Position numbers and translations under genes: made by a program. A DNA stretch of 64,000 bases, taken from NCBI RefSeq assembly GCF_000015245.1, contig NC_008700.1, forward strand, positions 3,546,501 through 3,610,500. The letters run 5' to 3'. The stretch comes from Shewanella amazonensis SB2B. GTDB lineage: Bacteria; Pseudomonadota; Gammaproteobacteria; Enterobacterales; Shewanellaceae. Under the pieces are notes generated by a model. The model made no database searches, was not told the DNA's origin, and saw nothing but the letters and a program-made list of their open reading frames with translations. This document shows, one piece after another, positions 10,130 to 18,495 of this stretch. Each line of letters begins with the position of its first letter. The stretch's first letter is position 1.

Positions 10130-11037
10130 GCACTGCCAAGGTAAACCAAGCACGCTTTGCCGAGGATGCCATCCGCGAACTCGGTTGGTGGAAGGCGCAT
10201 CGCTTTTTGCTGCTGCGCCGCGCCACACAACTGACCGTGCTGGCGCTGTTTGCCATTGGCCCCCTGTTGGGGCTGTGGCTGCTCAAGGGCAACCTGTCGT
10301 CCAGCTTGCTGCTCGATACCATCCCCATGGCCGACCCGCTGGTCACACTGCAGCTGCTTACCGCTGGCCATGTGCCAGAGGCCAGCCTGCTGATTGGCGC
10401 TGCCATTATCGGCCTGTTTTACGCGCTGATGGGGGGACGGGTGTTCTGCAGCTGGGTGTGTCCGGTGAACATGGTGACGGATTTGGCGGCCTACCTTCGC
10501 AGACGCTTTGCCCTGCCAAGAACCCCGGAGCTGCCGCGCCAGCTGCGCTACTTTATGTTGGCGCTGGTGCTGCTGTTGCCTGTGGTCACAGGCATCGCCG
10601 CCTGGGAGTGGCTCAATCCCGTGCCCGTGCTTTACCGCGCCGTGCTGTTTGGCGCTGGTGCCGGGCTTGGGCTGCTTGTCGCCATCTTCCTTGCGGATCT
10701 CCTGATAGTCGAGCGGCTGTGGTGCTCGCACCTGTGCCCCAGTGGCGCCCTGTTTGCCCTCCTTGGCAAGTTAAGCCCGGTGAAGATGACCGCGGTGAAC
10801 GCCAAAGACTGCAACAACTGCATGGATTGCTTCGTGGTCTGCCCCGAGCGTCAGGTGCTCAAACCTGCCCTCAAGGGCGCAAATCCGATGATTACAGACT
10901 CGGACTGCACCCAGTGCGGCCGCTGTATCGATGTGTGTGCCAAAGGCGTATTCCAGTACAAGAACCGATTTACATTCCAGGATAATCCTTTACAGAAAAG
11001 CCCCCGAATTGCCAAGAAGGCGGAGAACGAACAATGA
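10126..11037 (+). CDS. napH: NapH, membrane quinol-dehydrogenase ferredoxin subunit
   Basis: A 303-residue inner-membrane protein with about four helices (near residues 35-55, 85-110, 140-160 and 170-195). It has two CX3CP motifs on the cytoplasmic side (CSWVCPVN and CSHLCPSG) and two C-terminal [4Fe-4S] sites (CNNCMDCFVVCP and CTQCGRCIDVC). This is the NapH/NosR-type arrangement. The paired four-base overlaps with napG and napB indicate one transcript. With NapG it is an alternative to NapC for ubiquinol- or menaquinol-linked electron flow. Confidence 0.95.
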   Translation: MSTAKVNQARFAEDAIRELGWWKAHRFLLLRRATQLTVLALFAIGPLLGLWLLKGNLSSSLLLDTIPMADPLVTLQLLTAGHVPEASLLIGAAIIGLFYALMGGRVFCSWVCPVNMVTDLAAYLRRRFALPRTPELPRQLRYFMLALVLLLPVVTGIAAWEWLNPVPVLYRAVLFGAGAGLGLLVAIFLADLLIVERLWCSHLCPSGALFALLGKLSPVKMTAVNAKDCNNCMDCFVVCPERQVLKPALKGANPMITDSDCTQCGRCIDVCAKGVFQYKNRFTFQDNPLQKSPRIAKKAENEQ

Positions 11038-11465
11038 AAAGAGTACTCACCTTAGCTGCGCTGTTTGTCGCCATCGCCGGTTGCAGCGGCCAGAACGCCC
11101 CGGTGAACAATGAGCCGGTCAATGTCCAATCACTGGCGGGCAGCGCCCAGATCACTGACGTGCGCCCGGCCGATGCGCTGCCCACCTACCCCAAGCGTGG
11201 CACCGCCATCGAGCGTAACTACAGTGAGCAGCCACCGCTTATTCCCCACAAGGACGACTACGCCATCACCTTAAATAAAAATGGCTGTCTGAACTGTCAC
11301 AGCTGGGATAAGGCCGAGCGGATGAAAGCCACCCCGGTGGCCAAGTCCCACACTGTGGATGCCAAGGGCACCCTCAATGGTCACAACTACTTCTGTACCC
11401 AGTGTCACGTGGCCCAGGCCGACAACAAGACCGAGCTGGTGGAAAACACCTTCAGCACCAAATAA
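11034..11465 (+). CDS. napB: NapB, diheme cytochrome c subunit of periplasmic nitrate reductase, with lipobox-like signal
   Basis: A 143-residue periplasmic electron-transfer subunit that docks to NapA. Two c-type heme motifs are present, CLNCH and CTQCH, with nearby histidines (KSHTVD, LNGHNYF) as candidate axial ligands, as in NapB. Oddly, the signal sequence ends in AIAGC with the Cys at residue 17, which fits a lipoprotein signal peptidase II box rather than the usual signal peptidase I site. The mature protein may therefore be lipid-anchored; this is inference. Last gene of the operon, followed directly by a strong terminator. Confidence 0.93.
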   Translation: MKRVLTLAALFVAIAGCSGQNAPVNNEPVNVQSLAGSAQITDVRPADALPTYPKRGTAIERNYSEQPPLIPHKDDYAITLNKNGCLNCHSWDKAERMKATPVAKSHTVDAKGTLNGHNYFCTQCHVAQADNKTELVENTFSTK

Positions 11466-11483
11466 GCCGGTTGCCATTAACAA

Positions 11484-11511
11484 AAAGCCCCGCAATCGCG
11501 GGGCTTTTTTC
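11484..11511. terminator. Rho-independent terminator between convergent napB and argP
   Basis: AAAGCCCCGC, a short AATC loop, GCGGGGC, then TTTTTT. The A-run on the other side lets it serve both napB (plus) and argP (minus). Confidence 0.9.
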
Positions 11512-11540
11512 GTCAATACAAAGGTATGGATTAAAGGTGC

Positions 11541-12440
11541 TCAGGCATCCTGCTGCCTGAGGCTCTGACGTGCCGCCGCCGCCAGGGCGCGGTAGATGAT
11601 GGTGGTGTGTTTGGCCTTGATATTCCAGTGCTGCCAGTAAAGGGCCACGTCCATCCCAAGCCCGGGGCAAAGGTCAATCAGGGTGCCCGACTCAATGAGC
11701 TTATCGGCCTGCAAATGCCCCACCAGCCCGTACCCCAAATGCTGCACTATGGCATCCAAAAAGCCCTCCGACGAGGGCACTGTGTGTTGATAAAACCCCT
11801 TGGCCGGCATGGAAAAATGCTGAGATAAAAAGCGTTCGTGCAGCCGGTCTTTGGTGGAGAAAATCACCGCTGGAGCCTGACTCAGGGCCGATGTCGTTAG
11901 GCCGTTGCCAAAGAAGCGTTCAACAAAGTCCGGGGTAGCGACACAGCGGTAGTGCATCACCCCCAAAAACTCGCTGGAGCAGCCCGCCATGGGATCTGCT
12001 GTAGTGGTCACGCAGCCCACCGCATCGCCATTTTTTAACAGGTTATGGGTGTAAGACTCGTCATCCACTATCAGCTTCATCAGCCAGCCGTAGCGGGCAA
12101 AGAGCGGGCTTAATGCCGGCAAAAACCAGGTGGCCAGACTGTCGGCATTCACTGCGATGGCAATCTGGGTTGGTTTGCCCGGGTCTTCGGCATTGAGCTC
12201 GCTGCCAAGCTCACTCTCAAGCAATGCCACCTGCTGGTAATGACGCAGCAGCCGCTTGCCGGCAGGCGTTGGCGTAACCGGCACAGAACGAATCAGCAGC
12301 GACTGACCTATGCGCTCTTCGAGCTGGCGGATGCGCTGAGATACCGCCGACTGGGTGATACAGAGCACCTTTGCACCGCGCTCAAAGCCACCGGCTTCCA
12401 CCACTGCCGCCAGCGCCTTTAAATTGGTGTAATCCAGCAT
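11541..12440 (-). CDS. argP: LysR-family regulator ArgP (IciA)
   Basis: A 299-residue LysR-type regulator. The N-terminal winged helix-turn-helix (LDYTNLKALAAVVEAGGFER...ITQSAVSQRIRQLE, residues 2-60) is followed by a substrate-binding domain. The opening residues and the divergent neighbour argO identify it as ArgP, which in E. coli activates argO when arginine is bound and responds oppositely to lysine. A GAGG ribosome site precedes the ATG at 12440. The 142-base gap to argO probably carries both promoters and the operator. Confidence 0.9.
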   Translation of the reverse strand: MLDYTNLKALAAVVEAGGFERGAKVLCITQSAVSQRIRQLEERIGQSLLIRSVPVTPTPAGKRLLRHYQQVALLESELGSELNAEDPGKPTQIAIAVNADSLATWFLPALSPLFARYGWLMKLIVDDESYTHNLLKNGDAVGCVTTTADPMAGCSSEFLGVMHYRCVATPDFVERFFGNGLTTSALSQAPAVIFSTKDRLHERFLSQHFSMPAKGFYQHTVPSSEGFLDAIVQHLGYGLVGHLQADKLIESGTLIDLCPGLGMDVALYWQHWNIKAKHTTIIYRALAAAARQSLRQQDA

Positions 12441-12582
12441 GCCTCATCCTCGGCCGTCATTGTCTGTTAACAGACCCAAAACATCATAAGAGTTACTAAT
12501 ATCACATAAAAAACATTAGTTATCTTAATTATTTTGTCTTGGTTAAGCTTCGCACAATTGCTACCGATTTGAGGAAAACCCA
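12441..12582. promoter_or_regulatory. Divergent argP/argO control region
   Basis: AT-rich gap between divergent start codons, with ACTAATATCACATAAAAAACATTAG-like dyad character around 12494-12518 (the arms CTAAT and ATTAG). This is where ArgP would be expected to bind. The role is inferred from the argP/argO arrangement in other bacteria. Confidence 0.45.
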
Positions 12583-13209
12583 GTGGAAACCGCATTCGTT
12601 CAGGGGCTGGCCATAGGCGCCAGCCTGATCATCGCCGTCGGCGCCCAAAACGCCTTTGTCCTCAAGCAGGGGATCATGCGCGCCCACAGCCTGCCCATTG
12701 CTTTGACCTGCTCGCTGATTGATGCGCTGATGATTGCTGCCGGTGTGGCCGGGCTGGGCTCACTTATCCTGGCGTTTCCCGCCCTGAAACATGGGGCAAC
12801 CTTCGGCGGCGCTGCCTTCCTGCTGTGGTATGGCACCAATGCCCTGAAGGCCTCCTTCAGCGATAAGGAAATGGACTTGTCCAAGGCGACAGGCGCAGGC
12901 AGTCTCAAGGCGGCGTTGATGACCACTCTGGCCATCAGTTTTTTGAACCCGCACCTGTATCTGGATACCGTGGTGCTGCTGGGCTCCATCAGCACCCAGT
13001 TCAGCGGTGAAGCCCGGCAATGGTTTGGCGCAGGCGCCATTCTGGCATCCTTTCTGTGGTTCTTTACCTTAAGCTTTGGCGCCAGACTCATGGCCCCTAT
13101 GTTTGCCAGGCCCGCAGCCTGGCGCTATCTGGATCGCTTTATTTTTGTGACCATGTACGCCATTGCCATCGCGCTGCTATGGCCCTACGCCAAGGCGCTG
13201 CTGGTCTGA
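12583..13209 (+). CDS. argO: Arginine exporter ArgO (LysE family)
   Basis: A 208-residue LysE-superfamily exporter with about six helices. The N-terminus has the family signature AVGAQNAFVLKQG (residues 18-30), and a second conserved stretch is FLNPHLYLDT. It exports arginine (and canavanine) across the inner membrane. The start is GTG at 12583 with GAGGAAAA about 8 bases upstream. Its last 77 bases, including the stop codon, are repeated in tandem just downstream, so the reading frame itself is intact. Confidence 0.93.
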   Translation: METAFVQGLAIGASLIIAVGAQNAFVLKQGIMRAHSLPIALTCSLIDALMIAAGVAGLGSLILAFPALKHGATFGGAAFLLWYGTNALKASFSDKEMDLSKATGAGSLKAALMTTLAISFLNPHLYLDTVVLLGSISTQFSGEARQWFGAGAILASFLWFFTLSFGARLMAPMFARPAAWRYLDRFIFVTMYAIAIALLWPYAKALLV

Positions 13210-13297
13210 ATCCCATCATATTTTGTGACCATGTACGCCATTGCCATCGCGCTGCTATGGCCCTACGCCAGGGCGCTGCTGGTCTGAATCCCGTCAT
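13143..13297 (+). repeat. Tandem duplication of the argO 3' end (77 bp, period 78)
   Basis: Bases 13143-13219 reappear at 13221-13297 with two substitutions (A/G at 13193 or so versus the second copy, and A at 13215 versus G at 13293). The unit covers the last 22 codons of argO, the stop and 10 trailing bases. The second copy is outside the gene, so it is a non-functional tail. High identity suggests a recent event. Confidence 0.95.
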
Positions 13298-13298
13298 C

Positions 13299-13342
13299 CG
13301 CTGCCGCATCGCCTCCTGCCACGGGGAGCCTTTGCGGCAGCG
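13299..13342. other. Perfect 10-bp stem-loop after argO
   Basis: CGCTGCCGCA (13299-13308) pairs fully with TGCGGCAGCG (13333-13342) across a 24-base loop. There is no T-run after it, so it is not a classic terminator. It may stabilise the argO mRNA end or be a REP-like element. Confidence 0.6.
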
Positions 13343-13484
13343 TAATATCGCCACCAGACCTTTGTCAGAAAGTCGTATGAATCTCAGCCCGCTGTGCGTT
13401 GCCTCCCTGTTAACGGCTCGATAAAGCCATTGAGGTCCTTTATGATTGGCTATCTGTAGCCATTTATTTAAATTGGATTTTTTG

Positions 13485-15218
13485 ATGCTTACGCGCGCTG
13501 TGTCATTGCTGACAAGGATAATGTTACTGCTGATGTGCGCCTCTGCCAGCTCTCTGTGGGCATCAGAGCCCGGGCAAATTGCCGACAGAACCATTGAAGT
13601 GGGCGAAGGAGACGTGGCGTTGACAGAATTCGCCACCGGCTATTTTGTCGACCCAAGCCAGCAAATGTCACTGGCGGAGGTACAGCTGCAGGATTTTATC
13701 CCCGGCGGCAGCAGCATCACCCTGGGCACCAATGCCAAGACGACCTGGTCGCGGCTTGAGGTCCACAATACTGCATCTCACAGTCGGCGCTTATTCATCC
13801 ATCACCCCCACGCCTACCATCTGCAAAGCATCAATTTCTATGAAACCCGCCAGAATGAGCTGCTGAGCCAGGCCGATATTCACCTAGACAGGGACGAGTC
13901 GCACCCCATGATGTTTGGCGGCAGCGCGGTATATGCCTTTGACATTGCCGCCGGCGAGCGCAAAACCATCTACATCAAAAATGTGACCTTTTCTCACCAG
14001 TGGTACAGCCTTGCGTTATACGACGAAGAGCATTCCAAACGAGCCTTGGTAGGCAGCGGTAACTACATGGCACTGCTGGTTGGCATGATGTTGGCGCTGA
14101 TGATTTACAACTTCTTTTTATATCTGTCGGCCCGCAAAGTCGAAAATGTGGTGTATGCCCTTTACCTCATTTCGGGCACCATCTGGGTGGGTTTGTCTTA
14201 TGGGGTGGCGGCCAACTTTCTGGGCGTTTACAGCGCGGCCTTATTGCAGCTCAACTCAAACCTGCTCAGCATGCCCAGCTTTTTGGTGCTGTTTATGATG
14301 CTGATTTTCGAGACCCGCCGCCGCTACCCCAGGGAGCATCTGGCGCTGAGCCTGATGCTGACACTCCTGGTTGCCGACTTTATTTACAGTTTGTTTGATG
14401 TGGTCGGAGCCCTCAAGCCCGCCAGCAGCCTGGCGGCCATGATGATGGTGGTCACCTTTGGTGTGTCATTGTCTTTGTGGCGTAAAGGTGAGCCCCTGGC
14501 CAAGTATTTCCTGCTGGGACATTCGATGTTTATCATCTTCAATATGTCGGCCGTGTTTTATTACAAGGGCTTAAGTCAGGCCAATCAAATCAACAGTCAT
14601 GGTGTCGGCATCGGCATTCTGCTGGAAGCATTGATGATGGCCTTCATCCTGTCGTACCGGATTAAAACCCTTGAGCAACTCAAGGCCAAACAGGGGGAGC
14701 TGAAGCGCCAGGCAAACACAGATCCCATGACGCACCTCTTTAACCGACGCTACTTTGATGTGACCAGCCCGCTCTTGCTGACCGAGGCCAAAGCGACAGG
14801 CGCCCACTGGACCCTGTTGATCATCGACATAGATAATTTCAAGTCCATTAACGACACCTATGGTCACCATGTGGGGGATCTGGTGATAATCGAATTCGCC
14901 GCCGTACTCAAACAAAACCAGCGACCTCAGGATATCGCCTGTCGCTTCGGTGGTGATGAGTTTGTGTTGCTGCTCAACTGCAATTTGGACAACGCCACCC
15001 GCATTGCCGAGCGCATCCGTGCGAACACCGAAAGGCTGCCGATAACCACTCAGGAAGGTGAAAAGCTGCACTTCACCGTGAGTATTGGGGTGCATCCTGT
15101 ATCATCCAGCGCTGACAACATGCAAGAAGCGCTGCAGGGCGCCGATGCCGCTTTGTATGAGTCCAAGGGGCTTGGACGCAACAAGGTGGTCAGTCGCTTG
15201 AACGGCTCAGCGGCATAG
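13485..15218 (+). CDS. Membrane diguanylate cyclase with 7TMR-DISM sensor
   Basis: A 577-residue protein predicted to make cyclic di-GMP. A signal peptide (to about residue 30) is followed by a periplasmic 7TMR-DISMED2-like domain (about 35-175), seven membrane helices (about 185-385) and a GGDEF domain (about 415-570). The active-site GGDEF is intact at residues 489-493, and RPQD upstream of it fits the RxxD inhibitory site, so product inhibition is likely. The start chosen is ATG 13485, giving a clean signal peptide; a TTG at 13446 would add 13 residues. The sensed ligand is unknown. It lies upstream of, but 450 bases from, the cytochrome gene. Confidence 0.88.
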   Translation: MLTRAVSLLTRIMLLLMCASASSLWASEPGQIADRTIEVGEGDVALTEFATGYFVDPSQQMSLAEVQLQDFIPGGSSITLGTNAKTTWSRLEVHNTASHSRRLFIHHPHAYHLQSINFYETRQNELLSQADIHLDRDESHPMMFGGSAVYAFDIAAGERKTIYIKNVTFSHQWYSLALYDEEHSKRALVGSGNYMALLVGMMLALMIYNFFLYLSARKVENVVYALYLISGTIWVGLSYGVAANFLGVYSAALLQLNSNLLSMPSFLVLFMMLIFETRRRYPREHLALSLMLTLLVADFIYSLFDVVGALKPASSLAAMMMVVTFGVSLSLWRKGEPLAKYFLLGHSMFIIFNMSAVFYYKGLSQANQINSHGVGIGILLEALMMAFILSYRIKTLEQLKAKQGELKRQANTDPMTHLFNRRYFDVTSPLLLTEAKATGAHWTLLIIDIDNFKSINDTYGHHVGDLVIIEFAAVLKQNQRPQDIACRFGGDEFVLLLNCNLDNATRIAERIRANTERLPITTQEGEKLHFTVSIGVHPVSSSADNMQEALQGADAALYESKGLGRNKVVSRLNGSAA

Positions 15219-15671
15219 CCTGCTCCTGAACTTGTCACTGATGTATTAACAAGTCGGTGGCAACGTTTGCTCACAGAAGTTATCCAGTAAAAGACACCTT
15301 GCCGCCCTATTGAAGTTGGCGGCGAGCCCCCGAATTCATACCTGATTGCCCTCTCTGCATCCCCTTAACCACACTTTTCGCGTGTTGTGAAAACCTTTTG
15401 CGTATCAAGCGCTTTTGTTACCGATTACATTAAACCGGCAACTATTTGTTAAAAATGAGACCTATCTCCAAAGTGGTATTAACAAATGCTGCCCAGGTCA
15501 AAAACCGTTCGGCCCGGTCATCGTACTATCCCTTTCGAGGCATTGTGCACTCAATAAAAATTAAAAGTACCCAGCGTTTGTACGATGTGATCCACGGCGT
15601 CAGGTTCAGAGTCTTACCACTCTGCCTGGAGCGGGCGCCAAACATCACAACCTCTGGGGCAAAAGGAGATT
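15219..15671 (+). promoter_or_regulatory. Upstream region of the multiheme cytochrome gene
   Basis: A 453-base stretch without a credible gene. It must hold the end of the cyclase transcript and the promoter of the cytochrome gene. An AAGGAG ribosome site at 15663-15668 sets the cytochrome start. I could not identify a clear CRP, Fur or other operator by eye. Confidence 0.4.
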
Positions 15672-17717
15672 ATGATGAGAAAATTCACCTCCAGAAAGCT
15701 GGCATATCTGGTAGCCCTGGTGCTGACCGGGGCTTTGGCAGGTTGCGGTGATGATGGTAAAGATGGCGCAGACGGTGCACCCGGTGCCCCAGGTACACCC
15801 GGCACCCCAGGTACTCCGGGCGAGCCTTGGTCACCACCACCTGTTACCACGTCCACAGTGACCAATCTGAAAGTGATCAACTATAGCTTCGAAGAGGGAG
15901 CTATCAGCTACGAATTTGAGATCACCGATGAAAACAACAACCCAATCAATGGCCTGGTGAACGCACAGGCTAAAGTGGCGGCCCTGACTTCCAAAGGTTT
16001 TATCAATAACCGCGATGAAGCCGATATCAACGGCATCGCCGACAATGTTGCTATTGGCGGCGCGGCGACTCAGGCCACCGAAGGCGCGGTCCTGACTGTG
16101 ATTGACGATGGTCATTACAAGTTCAGCGCCCCCATGAAAGGCGTTAATGCCGGTACCGAAGGCATCGTCTGGCTGCGTGTTGGCGGTAACGATGGTATTG
16201 CCACCTCAGCACCTCTGGTGGTGAACAAGCCCGAAGGCACTCACTCCACCACGACAGAAGCCTGCTTCTCCTGCCACGTGGATTACTCCACCAGCCCACG
16301 CCGTCACTCAAGCTACGTGGCACAGGGCATGGACGGCGAAGTTGATTTCGTTGAAGGCTGTCAGGTATGTCACGGCCAGGTGAGCCGCAATGTGGTGAAC
16401 GAAGAAGGCTTCTCCGTTGGCGGTTATGCCAGAAATACTCTCTCCAAGATTGGTCACATCAATCACCAGGAGTTTGAAACCGGCTTTAGCGTGATGAACT
16501 GTAGCTCTTGCCACAGCGAGCCAACTATCAATGTCGGCCTCACCGGCCCTGGCTGTATCGACTGTCACGACACAGGCGGCATCCCAGGTGATATTATCCC
16601 CGGCAACGGTGCAGATCTGCGCAAGCTGCACGAAGGCAAGACTGCCATCACGTCCAACAAAGCGATTAACGACAGCTACAAGGTCACAGGTACTGCACCA
16701 GCCTGGTTCCCTGATTCAGGTCTGGCAGGTCAATGGTGTACTACTCTGTCGCTGTATAAGGTAGATGCTCAGACCGGCGCTGAAACCCTGGTTGACCTCC
16801 ATGAGCTGTTTGATGATACCCAAACAACTCATAATCCTGACAAGCCAATCAACTACGTGGGTTCCTACCTGCACGGCGTGTATAACGACAGCGTCGTTGG
16901 CCGTATCACCGAAGCCTATGATTACAGCTACGACGCCGAAGGTCGCAAGACCATGTGTTATGCGCAATCTGCCGGTCACGGTGTGCCACATGTTGTCGGC
17001 ACAACACCTGATCTGTCAGCTTGGACCGGTGCAGGCCTGATGGCATCACTGCGTGTCAGCTTCACCGCCAAAGACTTCACAGGCGCCGAATCTGATGTAG
17101 TGACTATCCATGGTTACACCGATGTGGCCGCTCAAGCCGATGGCGCTGTGACAGCTTACGAGCGTCGTCATAACGTCGACAGCGAGTCTTGCACCACCTG
17201 TCACAACAGCGAAGCCAACTTCCACAAGAATGGTAACTTCGCCGAAGGTGGCCTGGGCTGTGTGGCCTGTCACAACAACGGTCAGGACCGTCGTGCCGGT
17301 GGATCAGGCCCAGGCTTCGGCCCCATGGTTCACAGCAAGCACTGGGGTGTGGGCAGCAAGAGCGTAGATGCGGACGGAAACGAAGTATCCAACGCCGCCA
17401 GCGCCATTGCACCTGAAACCAGCTGTGTGGCCTGTCACGCCGATGGCGCCATGGACCTGAACGCGATCCCCAACCAGTTCATCAAGGCCCGCGCCTATGG
17501 TGTCAGCAACAAGATGGCCAGCCCAGTAACGGCCAACTGCTATGCCTGTCACACCAAGGAATCGGCCCTGAGCCACATGAAGTCCATGGGCGGTACCATC
17601 TCTGATGACGTACCTGCAACCGGTTGGTACACCCTGTCTACCCAGGAATCCTGTGCCGTTTGCCACAACCCTGGCAATAGCGCAGGCATTGAAAAGTATC
17701 ACAAGTTTACTCGCTGA
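15672..17717 (+). CDS. OmcA/MtrC-family outer-membrane multiheme c-type cytochrome lipoprotein
   Basis: A 681-residue lipoprotein: the signal ends in ALAGC with the Cys at residue 25. Next come about ten collagen-like G-x-y triplets (residues 26-54), then a beta-rich domain, a first heme cluster (CFSCH, CQVCH, CSSCH, CIDCH), a second beta domain, and a second heme cluster (CTTCH, two CVACH, CYACH, CAVCH). That is nine CXXCH motifs; MtrC and OmcA have ten. The architecture fits cell-surface reductases that pass electrons to minerals or other external acceptors. No mtrA/mtrB partner is adjacent. Two further Cys (in QWCTTL and TMCYAQ) are not in heme motifs. The first ATG (15672) follows AAGGAG. 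It is monocistronic, with a terminator right after. Confidence 0.9.
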   Translation: MMRKFTSRKLAYLVALVLTGALAGCGDDGKDGADGAPGAPGTPGTPGTPGEPWSPPPVTTSTVTNLKVINYSFEEGAISYEFEITDENNNPINGLVNAQAKVAALTSKGFINNRDEADINGIADNVAIGGAATQATEGAVLTVIDDGHYKFSAPMKGVNAGTEGIVWLRVGGNDGIATSAPLVVNKPEGTHSTTTEACFSCHVDYSTSPRRHSSYVAQGMDGEVDFVEGCQVCHGQVSRNVVNEEGFSVGGYARNTLSKIGHINHQEFETGFSVMNCSSCHSEPTINVGLTGPGCIDCHDTGGIPGDIIPGNGADLRKLHEGKTAITSNKAINDSYKVTGTAPAWFPDSGLAGQWCTTLSLYKVDAQTGAETLVDLHELFDDTQTTHNPDKPINYVGSYLHGVYNDSVVGRITEAYDYSYDAEGRKTMCYAQSAGHGVPHVVGTTPDLSAWTGAGLMASLRVSFTAKDFTGAESDVVTIHGYTDVAAQADGAVTAYERRHNVDSESCTTCHNSEANFHKNGNFAEGGLGCVACHNNGQDRRAGGSGPGFGPMVHSKHWGVGSKSVDADGNEVSNAASAIAPETSCVACHADGAMDLNAIPNQFIKARAYGVSNKMASPVTANCYACHTKESALSHMKSMGGTISDDVPATGWYTLSTQESCAVCHNPGNSAGIEKYHKFTR

Positions 17718-17795
17718 TACCGGGAGCTGAGCCAGAGCGATACCAAGGTAATACCTCAGTCGCTCTGGTCAGGCAGGTAAAAACGGTAATACAAA

Positions 17796-17823
17796 GCGCC
17801 TCCTGAATGGAGGCGTTTTTTTT
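17796..17823 (+). terminator. Rho-independent terminator of the cytochrome gene
   Basis: CGCCTCC, a TGAAT loop, GGAGGCG, then a run of eight T. Well placed about 80 bases after the stop. Confidence 0.9.
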
Positions 17824-17844
17824 GATGATTTCCCGGCCCCGCGA

Positions 17845-17889
17845 CCTCGGTTACCACAGCCTCAGTTGCTGCGGCCTCAGCTACTGCGG
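17845..17889. repeat. Three tandem copies of a degenerate 15-bp unit
   Basis: CCTCGGTTACCACAG, CCTCAGTTGCTGCGG and CCTCAGCTACTGCGG follow one another directly. The last two differ at two positions, the first is more diverged. No function recognised. Confidence 0.7.
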
Positions 17890-18114
17890 CCTTTTTAGGC
17901 CCCTTGGTCCACAACCCTCAGTCCGCAACCTCCACCTTGCCTGCGAGAGCGGGTCATCACAGTGGGACTATACTCACTGAAACCTTAAGAATTGGCGCAT
18001 GCACAGCGCCAACACCCAAACTTTCACTCAAGCTGTTTGAAACACCTGCACTGACAGGAGCCAAGCCGTTGCAGGCATGGCCCACGGCAAGACCTGAGCT
18101 TCGGAGAATCCAAA

Positions 18115-18492
18115 ATGGACAGAAAGTTTATTATCAGCGCCCTTTGCTATGCCATCCTCGGCATGTGCCTTGGCATCTACATGGCCAAATCAGGCGTTCA
18201 CGGTCACAGGGTGACCCACGCCCACATCATGCTGGCGGGATTTGTGGTGTCTTTCATCTATGGTCTGTGCCACAAGCTCTGGCTGCCCGGAGCAGCGGGA
18301 GCGCTGGTACAGGGGCAATTCTGGCTGCATCAGCTGGGAGTGCTGCTGATGTCAGCGGGATTGTTTCTGCTCTATGGCCAGCACATTGAGGTGGCCACCA
18401 TAGATCCTGTGCTGGCCATCTCGTCGTTTATGTTACTGCTGGCGATGGTGCTTATGCTGGTGCTGTTTTTAAAAACACCCCAACAAACTTAG
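18115..18492 (+). CDS. Small four-helix membrane protein with conserved-looking histidines
   Basis: A 125-residue hydrophobic protein with about four helices (near 7-23, 39-57, 72-90 and 98-118). The first half has a His-rich segment, GVHGHRVTHAHIML, and another His in YGLCHKLW. The H-x-H arrangement in and near helices recalls a fragment of heme-copper oxidase subunit I (CcoN-like) proteins, but I cannot assign a function. GGAG (18102-18105 region) precedes the ATG. It is transcribed alone and is convergent with mltA. An overlapping larger frame in this region is not coding. Confidence 0.75.
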   Translation: MDRKFIISALCYAILGMCLGIYMAKSGVHGHRVTHAHIMLAGFVVSFIYGLCHKLWLPGAAGALVQGQFWLHQLGVLLMSAGLFLLYGQHIEVATIDPVLAISSFMLLLAMVLMLVLFLKTPQQT

Positions 18493-18495
18493 CGG

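Noticed and set aside
13020..13424. Open frame spanning the argO end and its duplicate (both strands)
   Set aside because: It arises from reading the repeat in another frame; no ribosome site, no family, and argO is the real gene.
17904..18389. 161-residue open frame overlapping the small membrane protein
   Set aside because: Out of frame with the hydrophobic protein that has a ribosome site and clear helices; residue content is not protein-like.
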